Below are positions 25,542 through 34,273 of a DNA stretch of 64,000 nucleotides, piece after piece. The stretch's first letter is position 1; each line of letters opens with the position of its first letter. A program made the position numbers and the translations under genes. Source of the DNA: an uncultured Muribaculaceae bacterium (GTDB lineage: Bacteria > Bacteroidota > Bacteroidia > Bacteroidales > Muribaculaceae); assembly GCA_910584125.1 (NCBI GenBank), contig CAJTXU010000001.1, positions 47,160 to 111,159 on the forward strand, given 5' to 3'. Below the pieces are notes generated by a model. It was not told the origin of the DNA, did no database searches, and saw nothing but the letters and a program-made list of their open reading frames with translations.

Positions 25542-28121
25542 TCAGAAGGCGAAATGGAGCGAGAAGCGGAGGCCGGAGTCGGGCGCCCCGGGCTTGTCGC
25601 GGTAGCTCAGACGCCATATGTAGTCGAGCCGCAGGAACGTCAGGATGTTGTCGATGCCCACGCCGATCTCCATATACGGCGTCCGGCCCATCTCCTGCGT
25701 CATGCCCTGACCCGGAAAACGGAACAGGTTGTCGTTGTAGGCCGGGTTGTTCTTGCGCGTCAGATTGCCCATGAAGCCCTTGAACGTGAAGACCTCACGC
25801 AGTTTCAGCTTCTTGATGAGCGGGATACGGTTGAAGATGAGCCCGTTGAGGTTATAGTTCAGGTCGAGAGACACATACTGGTCCATCGCGAACTCCATCG
25901 GGTTGAGCAGGCTGTAGGTCTCCGACTGCACCGTGTAGGCCGTGTTGGCGTTCTGCCACAACAGGGCGGGAAATTGCACCTGATTCCATAGCTTCGCAGC
26001 CTTGAAGATTACGTCGGCATAACCGAACGCGGAGAACCAGAACCGCTTCTGGAGGCAGAACTCCGTGAGGTTGAGCGTGTATTCCGACCCGAAGAGCCCC
26101 TTGGGCCCGAACGTGTGCGAGAGTGTCATCGTCAGCGCGTCGCGGTTGATGTTGCGCCGGTCGTTGTAGGTCTGCATGAACTTCTCGCCCGGTGCCCAGC
26201 GAAGCTGAAGCTTCATGCTGTTCTGCGTGTATGCCGGCACCACTTCGCCCGCCCCGTTGACAAACGACACATATCGCGACGACTCCTGACGCTGATGCGC
26301 CACCGAGGCGTGAAGCGACAGATTGTTGCGCCACTCGATGTTGTATTCCAGACGCGCCAGTCGCTCATAGGTCGAGAGATTGCTGTCGATACGTTTCCAC
26401 GAATTCAGCAGATTGCTGGTGGCGTTGGCCATGAACCGCTGTCCGAGCTGATTGATGTCGTAGGCATAGGTGGCGCGGATGCCGTTTATGGGGAACTCTC
26501 GCGAATGATATTTCTTGCGGACGAACGAATATTCGAGCTCCGCGCTGTATTTCCACTTGCGGTCCTTGCATCCGTAGGCCACATATCCCCGGCCGAATAC
26601 GTGGTCGAAGAGGTTGGCCGTGGTCAGGCCGCCGACCGCCAGCCGGACACCCTCGGTGGCGTTGTAGCTCACGAACGTATCGATGGGCCCGAAGTCAAAC
26701 TTGCTCTTCTTGCCCGTCGGTACGTAGCCCTTCACCAGCAGCTCGACGGCCTTCGCCGTCCAGTATATCACGGGCATCTTGCGGAATGGTGACTCGTCGA
26801 CAGCCAGTTGCCTCTCGGCATACGACAGCGGAATCATGCGCACCGACGTCCAGTAGTCCTGCCCGCGGTCGTCGGCCTCGTCGATGACGAAATCGCTGCC
26901 GAGACGGTCGTAGAACTCCCGCAGATCGTCGCGCTTCTCATACGAACGGTTGACGTATCGCGACTGACGCGACATGTAGGCCTGCCCGATCGCCCCCACG
27001 AGATGCAGCTCGACCACCATGTCGTCGAGCGTCTTGTGGGTGTAGCCCAGAGAGTCCTTGGTGAAGTTCTGGCTCAGCAGCATGCTCTCCACATAGTTGA
27101 CGTTGGCGGCCTTGGGCAGGCGCATCATGACTCGCCTCACGTATTTCACCGAGTCGTCGACCGGAATATACAGCGACCCGTTGAATCCCATCGACTCGGC
27201 GTTGCGCGGCGCGAACTGCAGCTCGACGCATCGGTCGCGGCCTATCACCACCGTGTCGACTATATGGTACCTGTAGAAGTCGGCGCCGATGGCCGAGAGC
27301 GGACTGACGAAGCGGTTACGCATCACGGGGATGTCGTTGGCGTAGACGTCGACCTCGCGCAGCACGTCCTCGATGACGGCACGCGTGTAGCTCTCGTCGA
27401 GCGACTTGTCGACGCCGTTGTTGCGCCGCCCGGTCACAATCTCCTTGTCGACGCCGTCGGCCGTCGTGATACGCGTGGCGGTCTTCTCCTTGAGCGAGAG
27501 GTCGAGCACGCGTTTGCCGGTCCATATGGCCGTGTCCACGAGTTCGGCGATGGCCTTGAACTTCCCCTTGACCTTGCCGTCCTCGCCCGGCTTGTAGCCG
27601 TTGTAGTTGTTGAGGCCGAGCACCGTCTTGTCGTAACGGTCGTAGCTATAGTAGGGGGCCTGCGTCGGGTCGTGCTTCTCCTTGTCGGCGCGGACACGAC
27701 GCATCAGCTCGACGGCCGGGTTGTTCTTCTTGGAATATTTCTGCTTCTTGGGCTTGACCACGACCTCGAGCAGTTCGGTCTCCGAGGGGGACATGAAGAA
27801 GCGCATCGTGTCGCCGGGCGCCTCGCCGACTGTCTTGCTGGCGGGCGTATAGCCCAGCGACGTGACGTCTACCACGGCCCCGGCCGGAAGCCAGAGCGTG
27901 AAGACGCCGTCAAGGTCGGTGGTGGTGCCCTTCTTGTTCTTCTTCGAATAGACGTTGACGAACGAGAGCCTCTCGCCGCTTATCGAATCGACCACGACGC
28001 CCGTGACCTTGCGGGCCTGCGGGCGCGGCTGCGCAGCCCGCAGCCGGACCGCGGGAAGCACGAACGCCAGAAAGGCAACAAGGGTCAATATGATTGTTTT
28101 GCGGAACGTGTCGTTTGTCAT
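25542..28121 (-). CDS. DUF5686 outer-membrane protein with carboxypeptidase-regulatory-like domain
   Basis: The protein is 859 residues. After a signal peptide (ILTLVAFLAFVLPAVRL) comes a CarboxypepD_reg-like beta domain: VTGVVVDSISGERLSFVNVY, then GTTTDLDGVFTLWLPAGA (about residues 38-105). The remainder is the DUF5686 family, with ELLEVVVKPKKQKYSKKNNP, NPAVELMRRV and a C-terminal beta-rich half ending in FSLHFAF, an aromatic terminus typical of outer-membrane barrels. The family resembles TonB-dependent receptors in its front domain but lacks a plug. The function is unknown. Length is normal for the family. Confidence 0.87.
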   Translation of the reverse strand: MTNDTFRKTIILTLVAFLAFVLPAVRLRAAQPRPQARKVTGVVVDSISGERLSFVNVYSKKNKKGTTTDLDGVFTLWLPAGAVVDVTSLGYTPASKTVGEAPGDTMRFFMSPSETELLEVVVKPKKQKYSKKNNPAVELMRRVRADKEKHDPTQAPYYSYDRYDKTVLGLNNYNGYKPGEDGKVKGKFKAIAELVDTAIWTGKRVLDLSLKEKTATRITTADGVDKEIVTGRRNNGVDKSLDESYTRAVIEDVLREVDVYANDIPVMRNRFVSPLSAIGADFYRYHIVDTVVIGRDRCVELQFAPRNAESMGFNGSLYIPVDDSVKYVRRVMMRLPKAANVNYVESMLLSQNFTKDSLGYTHKTLDDMVVELHLVGAIGQAYMSRQSRYVNRSYEKRDDLREFYDRLGSDFVIDEADDRGQDYWTSVRMIPLSYAERQLAVDESPFRKMPVIYWTAKAVELLVKGYVPTGKKSKFDFGPIDTFVSYNATEGVRLAVGGLTTANLFDHVFGRGYVAYGCKDRKWKYSAELEYSFVRKKYHSREFPINGIRATYAYDINQLGQRFMANATSNLLNSWKRIDSNLSTYERLARLEYNIEWRNNLSLHASVAHQRQESSRYVSFVNGAGEVVPAYTQNSMKLQLRWAPGEKFMQTYNDRRNINRDALTMTLSHTFGPKGLFGSEYTLNLTEFCLQKRFWFSAFGYADVIFKAAKLWNQVQFPALLWQNANTAYTVQSETYSLLNPMEFAMDQYVSLDLNYNLNGLIFNRIPLIKKLKLREVFTFKGFMGNLTRKNNPAYNDNLFRFPGQGMTQEMGRTPYMEIGVGIDNILTFLRLDYIWRLSYRDKPGAPDSGLRFSLHFAF

Positions 28122-28228
28122 ATCTGGATAGCGGGCAACAGGAGAGAGGAGAGAAAGGGAGAGTGGAGAGCAAAACAGAGTTCTTTAACACAACAAAAAC
28201 TCCGCGGGTCTGGTTCTCGGGCCAATGT

Positions 28229-28282
28229 AAATTATTAATGATTAGGGTTGACGCGCGTACGCCCCCTAATCATTAATAATTT
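28229..28282 (-). terminator. 19-bp perfect inverted repeat, probable terminator of the C10 peptidase gene
   Basis: The arms 28229-28247 and 28264-28282 are exact reverse complements (AAATTATTAATGATTAGGG and its partner) around a 16-base GC-rich loop. It lies about 20 bp past the peptidase stop. On the minus strand 'AATAATTT' closes the stem in place of a pure T tract. The arms also share the 'taatcatt' micro-repeat word, so origin from that repeat is possible. Confidence 0.55.
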
Positions 28283-28301
28283 ATCATTTATCATTCAATG
28301 T

Positions 28302-30338
28302 TCATCTTACGACTATCTTCATGGCGCGTTCTCCTGCGCGGACCACATAGACTCCGGCCGGAAGTTCGGGACGCTCCTGACCGGCCTCAGCCTCGGCCAC
28401 CTTCACGCCAGCCACGGTATAATAACCGCGTCGCATATCGGTCATGTCGGCGTCATCGTCGCCGGATACGCCGTCGATTCCGTTCACTCGGTCGTAGCAG
28501 GTGATCTCCACAGGCTCATTGAGCAGAACATATTGACTGTTGGAGATGACGGCGAGAGCTATATAATGCTTACCTCGCCTGTAGTTCTGGGGACGCTCCC
28601 ACATCTCATCATAAGTGAAGTCAATCGACTCTCCGGCTTCCAGACTGACCGGCACCGGATCTCCTTCGCCCATAACCTTGTTGAGGTCGCGCGTCAGCAA
28701 CAACGCCATAACATTGCCGTCAAACGGCTGGTCGCCGGGATTGACGAGACGACCGCTGATCTTGATGTTGTCGTTGAGATAGAGCTTCTCCTGGAACACT
28801 CCGTTCTGAAGTTCAGGCATCGGCGCGAGAACGGCCTCAAGCGTTATGTCCGCACCTTGTTTGTCAAGCATATAGCTGTTGGTATCACTGATAGGAGAAC
28901 GTACGCGGTCCCAATTCCCGTCGTCATAGCGGTAGACACAGTCTACCTTATACGTGCCGTCGGCGATTTCTGACACCGCGAACGCCATGCCGCGATAGCC
29001 GTAACGGGGCGGCAGGTCCTCCTCAATCTCATATGCCAGATAGACAGGCTCGCCGACCGCTGCGCCATCGGCGCCCACAGGCTGCAGACGCAGGCCTATC
29101 GAGGCGCCTCCAGCCTCGACCGGGCCTGGACCGGAATTATAGATAAGGTTGCCGACGCTCAGAGTGCCCTCGGCCTCGTCATATCCTACCTCAAGGCCGC
29201 CGTCGCAGATGAACACCGAATGCCATGTCGAGGTGCCCGTGCGGTCGGGACGAATGCCGACGATGGCATCCTGCATGAAATTGAAGCCGGAGCTCGCACC
29301 TCCGATGCCTTGATGCAACGGGTCGAGCGCATCGAGCCGGAACCAACCGTCGCTCATGCCGCCCCACCCCCAGTTGAAGTGGAAATAGCCGTCGCTGTCA
29401 TAGCCGTCGCATATGAACGAATGGCCCCCGTCGTAGCTCTGGCCGTCGTAGATCACGGGGCCATCCTCGCTTAATGACTTGTAGATTATATTCTCCCACT
29501 CCAAGAGACCGTAATAGTCGCGCATCAGGTATTGCAGCGAGCGGTCGTATTTGAAATATTCCCCAAGCGCCGGCGCTATGTTGATCGACATCGCTCCCGA
29601 AGCTCTGGGGCTGTAGTTCATGCTGACTGAGTATCCCGCGGCCTTCATAAGTTCGGCCACCGCGTTGTCGGACTCTGTGACCGTCCCGTTGAACTGATAA
29701 CAGTCGGCCATCAAGTCCCACCTGAAATTGCACGCGGAAAAGTCGATGGAGAGAGTCTGGCCGTTCCATTCATAAGACCGCTGGCCGACGCCGGTGTCGG
29801 GCCAGTTGTGATATTTCATGGCCTGCGACATCGCTGTGGCCACACAGCCGGTCACGCTGAGTTCGCTTCCGACCGTCGGACACTTCAGGTTGTAGGGCGC
29901 ACTCTGGTTCCACTGGGTGGTGCAGAGCGGGGCGATCGGCTCGCGTTCGGGACGGGGGGCCAGCACGGGCCGACCTTCGCCATTCTCGGCGATATACGCC
30001 ACACGGCGCGCCATGAAGTCGAGCCAGTAGCTGAACCCGGGCGCCATCCCGGCGTCGGCCACAGTCAGTGGCGTCTCGCCGTAGCCGAGCAGCGCGGGCA
30101 CCGCGTCGTCGGCCGATACGACGGCGAATCCGTAGTCGCCGCGGCTGAACAGATAGATGGCGTCCGTACCCTCGAAGGCGCGGGTGTCGGCGAGTGTGAA
30201 TTCCGCCCGAGTGACTCCGCGGGCACGCATCGGCCCGTCGCCCAGCGCGCGCTCAAGCGCGGCCTCGGGGGTCAGCGGAGCGGCCTGCGCCAGCAGGGCA
30301 CAGAGTCCGAATGTCGATAATAATGCGATTTTCTTCAT
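28302..30338 (-). CDS. C10-family (streptopain-like) cysteine peptidase with sorting domain
   Basis: The protein is 678 residues. A signal peptide (MKKIALLSTFGLCALLAQA) is followed by a propeptide of the Spi/SpeB type (DTRAFEGTDAIYLFSRGDYG, GFAVVSADDAVPALLGYGE). The catalytic Cys is at about residue 165 in SVTGCVATAMSQAMKYH and the catalytic His at about 306 in DGGHSFICDGYD, followed by FHFNWGWGG. It ends in a type-A sorting domain (GYYTVAGVKVAEAE, then GVYVVRAGERAMKIVV). The ATG at 30338 is chosen for the signal peptide. It starts 4 bp after the aminotransferase gene and is likely co-transcribed with it. Confidence 0.9.
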   Translation of the reverse strand: MKKIALLSTFGLCALLAQAAPLTPEAALERALGDGPMRARGVTRAEFTLADTRAFEGTDAIYLFSRGDYGFAVVSADDAVPALLGYGETPLTVADAGMAPGFSYWLDFMARRVAYIAENGEGRPVLAPRPEREPIAPLCTTQWNQSAPYNLKCPTVGSELSVTGCVATAMSQAMKYHNWPDTGVGQRSYEWNGQTLSIDFSACNFRWDLMADCYQFNGTVTESDNAVAELMKAAGYSVSMNYSPRASGAMSINIAPALGEYFKYDRSLQYLMRDYYGLLEWENIIYKSLSEDGPVIYDGQSYDGGHSFICDGYDSDGYFHFNWGWGGMSDGWFRLDALDPLHQGIGGASSGFNFMQDAIVGIRPDRTGTSTWHSVFICDGGLEVGYDEAEGTLSVGNLIYNSGPGPVEAGGASIGLRLQPVGADGAAVGEPVYLAYEIEEDLPPRYGYRGMAFAVSEIADGTYKVDCVYRYDDGNWDRVRSPISDTNSYMLDKQGADITLEAVLAPMPELQNGVFQEKLYLNDNIKISGRLVNPGDQPFDGNVMALLLTRDLNKVMGEGDPVPVSLEAGESIDFTYDEMWERPQNYRRGKHYIALAVISNSQYVLLNEPVEITCYDRVNGIDGVSGDDDADMTDMRRGYYTVAGVKVAEAEAGQERPELPAGVYVVRAGERAMKIVVR

Positions 30339-30342
30339 AGAT

Positions 30343-31536
30343 TTATTTGAGTTTTTCAGTGGCTTCGCGGATTCGGCGCATAGCCTCGCGGATGTTGTCG
30401 TCGCTCGTGGCGTACGAGAGCCTGATGTAGCCGTCGGCGCAGAATGCCGCGCCGTCGACACAGGCCACATGGGCCTCTTCGAGCAGATAGAGCACGTAGT
30501 CGCCGCTCGACTGGATTGTGCGGCCGCCGTGCGAGCGGCCTATAAGCGCGGTGACGTCGGGGAAGAGATAGAACGCTCCCTGCGGACGGTTGCATTTCCA
30601 TCCGGGTATGCTGGCGGCGAGCTCGCATATCAGGTCGCGGCGGCGTTCGAAGGCACGGCGCATCTCCTCGACACACTGCTGCGGACCGGCGTATGCCGCT
30701 TCGGCCCCTTTCTGCGCTATCGACGAGGCGCCCGACGTGTACTGCCCCTGCAGCTTGGTCACGGCCTTGGCCACGCGCAGCGGCGCGGCCAGGTAGCCTA
30801 TGCGCCAGCCTGTCATTGCATATGCCTTGGAGACGCCGTTGATCAGGATCACGCGTTCGGCCATGCCCGGCTGGCAGGCTATGCTCCTGACCCCGCCGGT
30901 GAAATTGATGTGCTCGTAGATTTCGTCGGAGAGCACGATCACGTCGGGGAAGTCGGCCAGAACCCCGGCCAGAGCGGCGAGTTCGTCGTCGGAGTAGACC
31001 GAGCCCGTTGGGTTGCAGGGAGAGTTCAGCATCATGACGCGTGTGCGCGGAGTCAGCGCGGCGCGAAGCTGCTCGGCCGTGATCTTGAAGTCGTTGGAGG
31101 CCTCGGCGCGAACCAATACGGGCACGCCCTCGGCCAGCTTGACCATCTCGACATACGACACCCAGGCCGGCACCGGAATCACGACCTCGTCGCCCGGATT
31201 GACACACGCCAGCAGCGCGTTGGCCAGCTCCTGCTTGGCTCCGTTGCCCACCACGATCTGCGCCGGGGTGTACTCAAGCCCGTTCTCGCGGTTCAGCTTG
31301 CCGCATATCTCGCGGCGCAGCGACTCGTAGCCCGCCACGGCCGTATAGCGCGAATAGTTCTCGTCGATGGCTCTCTTCGCAGCCTCCTTGATATGCAGGG
31401 GAGTGTCGAAGTCGGGCTCGCCGGCCGACATGCCGATCACGTCCACGCCCGCGGCGCGGAGCTCGTTGGTCTTCTGTAGCATGACGAGTGTGGCCGAGGC
31501 CGACAGGTTGTTGACTCTTTGCGAAATCTGGATCAT
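30343..31536 (-). CDS. PLP-dependent aminotransferase, aspartate aminotransferase family
   Basis: This 397-residue class I/II fold-type I aminotransferase matches AspC-like enzymes of the AT-Ib group. The N-terminal GMSAGEPDFDTPLHIKEAA, NSPCNPTGSVYS, the Asp-containing VIVLSDEIYEHI and the PLP lysine in NGVSKAYAMTGWRIGY are all present. RLSYATSDDNI near the end holds the carboxylate-binding Arg. Most likely it interconverts aspartate and oxaloacetate. Related enzymes also use other amino acids, so the exact substrate is open. Confidence 0.92.
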   Translation of the reverse strand: MIQISQRVNNLSASATLVMLQKTNELRAAGVDVIGMSAGEPDFDTPLHIKEAAKRAIDENYSRYTAVAGYESLRREICGKLNRENGLEYTPAQIVVGNGAKQELANALLACVNPGDEVVIPVPAWVSYVEMVKLAEGVPVLVRAEASNDFKITAEQLRAALTPRTRVMMLNSPCNPTGSVYSDDELAALAGVLADFPDVIVLSDEIYEHINFTGGVRSIACQPGMAERVILINGVSKAYAMTGWRIGYLAAPLRVAKAVTKLQGQYTSGASSIAQKGAEAAYAGPQQCVEEMRRAFERRRDLICELAASIPGWKCNRPQGAFYLFPDVTALIGRSHGGRTIQSSGDYVLYLLEEAHVACVDGAAFCADGYIRLSYATSDDNIREAMRRIREATEKLK

Positions 31537-31615
31537 AATGCTGAAATTCTTTTCTTTTGAGTTACAAATATGTATGCAGTAAAAACAGGGTGATTCGGGG
31601 CTTGCAGACCCGCTC

Positions 31616-32230
31616 TCACTCGGCCGCGGTGAGCTCGAGTATGCGGGGCACGATCAGCGTGATCGTCGTGTTGGGGTCGAGTCGGTGCTCGCCGTCGAAG
31701 TCGCGGGCGTCGCCATAGTGGGCGAGGTATTCCTCCTTGCAGTTCACCACCGTGTCGCGCGTGCCGAAGAAGGCGCACACCTGGTCGCGGCTGTCGGGGT
31801 TCCTGCCCTGGATGCCGAACTTCGGGTCGAACTGTCGCTCCTCGAGCTTCTCGTATTTCTTCACCAGCTTGTCGGTGACCTGGAAATCGACGGCGCCGTC
31901 GACGCGCGGGTTGTGGAACGGCAGTCGTTTGCCGACACTCCCGCTCAGATGTCTCGACGGGTGGAACGACGGGTTGATCAGTATCCTGCGGAATCCGCGG
32001 AACAACTGGGCGAACATGCCCCCCATCGACGTGCCGACGATGATGGCGTCGGGACGCAGCAGCGACGCCAGACGCCGCAGTTCGGTGAGCGCCAGCTCGG
32101 GCTGGACGGGTATGTCGGGCGATATCACCTCGTGCTTGGGCAGAGTGCGGCGCAGGCGCTGGGCCGTGGTCGACTGCCCCGACGACGAGAGTCCGTGCAG
32201 GTAGACTACCTGCTGTTTTTTCTTGTCCAT
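31616..32230 (-). CDS. YqiA/YcfP-like alpha/beta hydrolase
   Basis: This 204-residue hydrolase starts MDKKKQQVVYLHGLSSSGQS. The nucleophile elbow is GTSMGGMFAQ, followed by FRRILINPSFHPS, and the likely catalytic His lies in FDGEHRLD. This is the UPF0227/YqiA pattern, a small esterase. The start at 32230 lies 25 bp inside the end of the U32 gene, so the genes overlap. The longer open frame upstream runs antisense to no known domain and is rejected. The substrate is unknown. Confidence 0.8.
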   Translation of the reverse strand: MDKKKQQVVYLHGLSSSGQSTTAQRLRRTLPKHEVISPDIPVQPELALTELRRLASLLRPDAIIVGTSMGGMFAQLFRGFRRILINPSFHPSRHLSGSVGKRLPFHNPRVDGAVDFQVTDKLVKKYEKLEERQFDPKFGIQGRNPDSRDQVCAFFGTRDTVVNCKEEYLAHYGDARDFDGEHRLDPNTTITLIVPRILELTAAE

Positions 32231-33453
32231 ATGTATAGTTTGTCTGACGGTCTGACTTTTTCGGGCACGGGCATCGAGAAGAGCTGCCCCTTGGTCACCT
32301 TGTCCACCGGCTTGAGGTCGAAGCGGAGCTCGGGCACGGTCATGATGAGCGCGCCGGTGGTGGGCCCGGTGATGACTATCTCGTCGCCGACCTTGAGCTC
32401 GCCGGCCTCCATGAAGAACTCTCCCACTCCGATTTTGGAGAAATGTCGCACGGCCTTGGCGGCGTACTGCTTGACGCGCGTGGCCGACGAACCGTATTTC
32501 GAGCTCCATTCGCCGAGGCGCTGGCCCAGATAGTAGCCGTTCCAGAACCCGCGGTTGAACACCTTGGCGAGCCTGTCGTTCCACCGGGCCACGGCTTCTG
32601 TGCCGAACGTGCCGTCGGCAACGGCCTGCAGGGCCTCGGAATAGCAGGCCACGGTCTCGGCCACGTATTCGGGCCCGCGGGCGCGCCCCTCGATCTTGAA
32701 CACGCGGATGCCGGCCTCGGCCATGCGGTCGAGGAAGTGGATGGTCTTCAGGTCTTTGGGCGACATGATGTATTGGTTATCGATGTCGAGCTGCTCGCCG
32801 GTCTCGCGGTCGGTCACCGTGTAGGCCCGGCGGCATATCTGGTTGCAGGCCCCGCGGTTGGCCGACGAGTTCATCTCGTGGAGGCTCAGGTAGCACTTGC
32901 CGCTCACGGCCATGCAGAGGGCGCCGTGGCAGAACATCTCAAGCCGTATAGGGCGGCCGCCCGGGCCGGTGAGTCCCTCCTCCTCTATGCGGCGGTGAAT
33001 CTCGGCCACCTGGTCGAGGTTGAGCTCGCGCGCCAGCACCATCACGTCGGCAAACTGCGCGTAGAACCTCACGGCCTCGAAGTTGGTGACGTTTACCTGC
33101 GTCGAGATGTGCACCTCCTGCCCTATCGAGCGGGCGTAGAGTATGGCCGCCATGTCCGACGCGATTATCGCCGAGATGCCGGCCTGCCTGGCGCGGTCGA
33201 TGATGGCGCGCATCAGCTCCATGTCGGAGTCGTAGATCACGGTGTTGACCGTGAGGTATGTCTTGACGCCGCGCTCCGCGCAGAAGGCGGCGATGTCGGC
33301 CATGTCGTCGGCCGTGAAGTTGGCGCTCGAGCGCGAGCGCATGTTCAGGCCCTCGATGCCGAAATATATGGCGTCGGCGCCCGCATGGACCGCGGCCGCC
33401 AGCGATTCGCGGCTCCCGACGGGAGCCATGATCTCAAAATCCTTCCTGTTCAT
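32206..33453 (-). CDS. Peptidase U32 family protein (TrhP/YegQ-like)
   Basis: The protein is 415 residues. The N-terminal TIM-barrel-like start is IMAPVGSRESLAAAVHAGAD then AIYFGIEGLNMRSRS. The family core EMFCHGALCMAVSGKCYLS is followed by NRGACNQICRRAY, which supply the clustered Cys that probably bind iron-sulfur. The family member TrhP acts in tRNA wobble-uridine 5-hydroxylation. YegQ is close, so a tRNA modification role is inferred and not proteolysis. It overlaps ubiE upstream by an ATGA. Confidence 0.87.
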   Translation of the reverse strand: MNRKDFEIMAPVGSRESLAAAVHAGADAIYFGIEGLNMRSRSSANFTADDMADIAAFCAERGVKTYLTVNTVIYDSDMELMRAIIDRARQAGISAIIASDMAAILYARSIGQEVHISTQVNVTNFEAVRFYAQFADVMVLARELNLDQVAEIHRRIEEEGLTGPGGRPIRLEMFCHGALCMAVSGKCYLSLHEMNSSANRGACNQICRRAYTVTDRETGEQLDIDNQYIMSPKDLKTIHFLDRMAEAGIRVFKIEGRARGPEYVAETVACYSEALQAVADGTFGTEAVARWNDRLAKVFNRGFWNGYYLGQRLGEWSSKYGSSATRVKQYAAKAVRHFSKIGVGEFFMEAGELKVGDEIVITGPTTGALIMTVPELRFDLKPVDKVTKGQLFSMPVPEKVRPSDKLYIWTRKNSR

Positions 33454-34265
33454 CTTTTCTCATGCGCCACCTTGGTGGCTATATAGTATGTCACGGCCCC
33501 GAACGTCAGCGACTTCCAGCGACAGCAGCTCAGCCCGGCGGCCTCCATGAGGCGCGTCATGTCGTCGCGCTGCGGGGCGGCAGCTATGCTCTCGGGCAGA
33601 TAGGAGTAGGCGCGCCTGTCGCGCGACACAAGACGCCCCACGGCCGGGATCACACACCGCGAATACACGCGGAAGAGCCCGCGCGTCAGCCTTCCCGCCG
33701 GCTCCGACAGCTCGATGACGCATAGCGTCCCGCCGGGCCGGAGCACGCGGGCCATCTCGCGCAGACCCTGCCCGAGGTGGCTGAAGTTGCGCACGCCGTA
33801 TGCCACCGTGATTATGTCGAAGCTGTCGTCGGCATAGCGCATGGCCAGCGAGTCTCCCTGCTCGAAGCGCATCATGGCCTTGTCGGCATCGGCCGAGGCG
33901 GCGAGCTTGCGCCGGGCCACGCCGAGCATTCCGGCCGAGAGGTCAACGCCCGTGATGCGGGCGGCGGGAAAGAGCCGCCGCATGTAGAAGGCCAGGTCGC
34001 CCGTGCCCGTGGCTATGTCGAGTATGTCGCGCACCGAGCCGGCTTCGACGCCGCGGGCCACCTCGCCCAGCGCGCGCGAACGCCACCGCCGGTGCAGCCC
34101 GAATGTCATCGCGGTGTTCATGAAATCGTAGGCCGGAGCTATCGAGTCGAACATCTCCTCCACCTGCTCCCCCTTGGCCCGCCGGTCGTCATAGGGATTC
34201 ACCAGTTCGGCGCCGCTGAGTCCGCCTCCGTCGGCGGCCGATGTCTCTCTTTCCTTGTCGGTCAT
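33450..34265 (-). CDS. ubiE: UbiE/MenG-type demethylmenaquinone methyltransferase
   Basis: This 271-residue SAM-dependent methyltransferase should complete menaquinone synthesis by methylating demethylmenaquinone. Seen are MFDSIAPAYDFMNTAMTFGL (family N-terminal motif), the SAM motif DILDIATGTGDLAFYM, and YGVRNFSHLGQGLREMARVL, plus LCVIELSEP. A GTG at 34277 would add four codons and overlaps the GNAT stop as GTGA. I chose the ATG at 34265. Either is possible. It belongs to an operon-like minus-strand run. Confidence 0.92.
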   Translation of the reverse strand: MTDKERETSAADGGGLSGAELVNPYDDRRAKGEQVEEMFDSIAPAYDFMNTAMTFGLHRRWRSRALGEVARGVEAGSVRDILDIATGTGDLAFYMRRLFPAARITGVDLSAGMLGVARRKLAASADADKAMMRFEQGDSLAMRYADDSFDIITVAYGVRNFSHLGQGLREMARVLRPGGTLCVIELSEPAGRLTRGLFRVYSRCVIPAVGRLVSRDRRAYSYLPESIAAAPQRDDMTRLMEAAGLSCCRWKSLTFGAVTYYIATKVAHEKR

Positions 34266-34273
34266 GTCGCGGC

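Noticed and set aside
28302..30470. Longer start for the C10 peptidase
   Set aside because: The extra 44 codons lie in the aminotransferase gene and would hide the signal peptide.
31533..31778. Short minus-strand frame before the hydrolase gene
   Set aside because: It overlaps the real hydrolase in another frame and has no motif.
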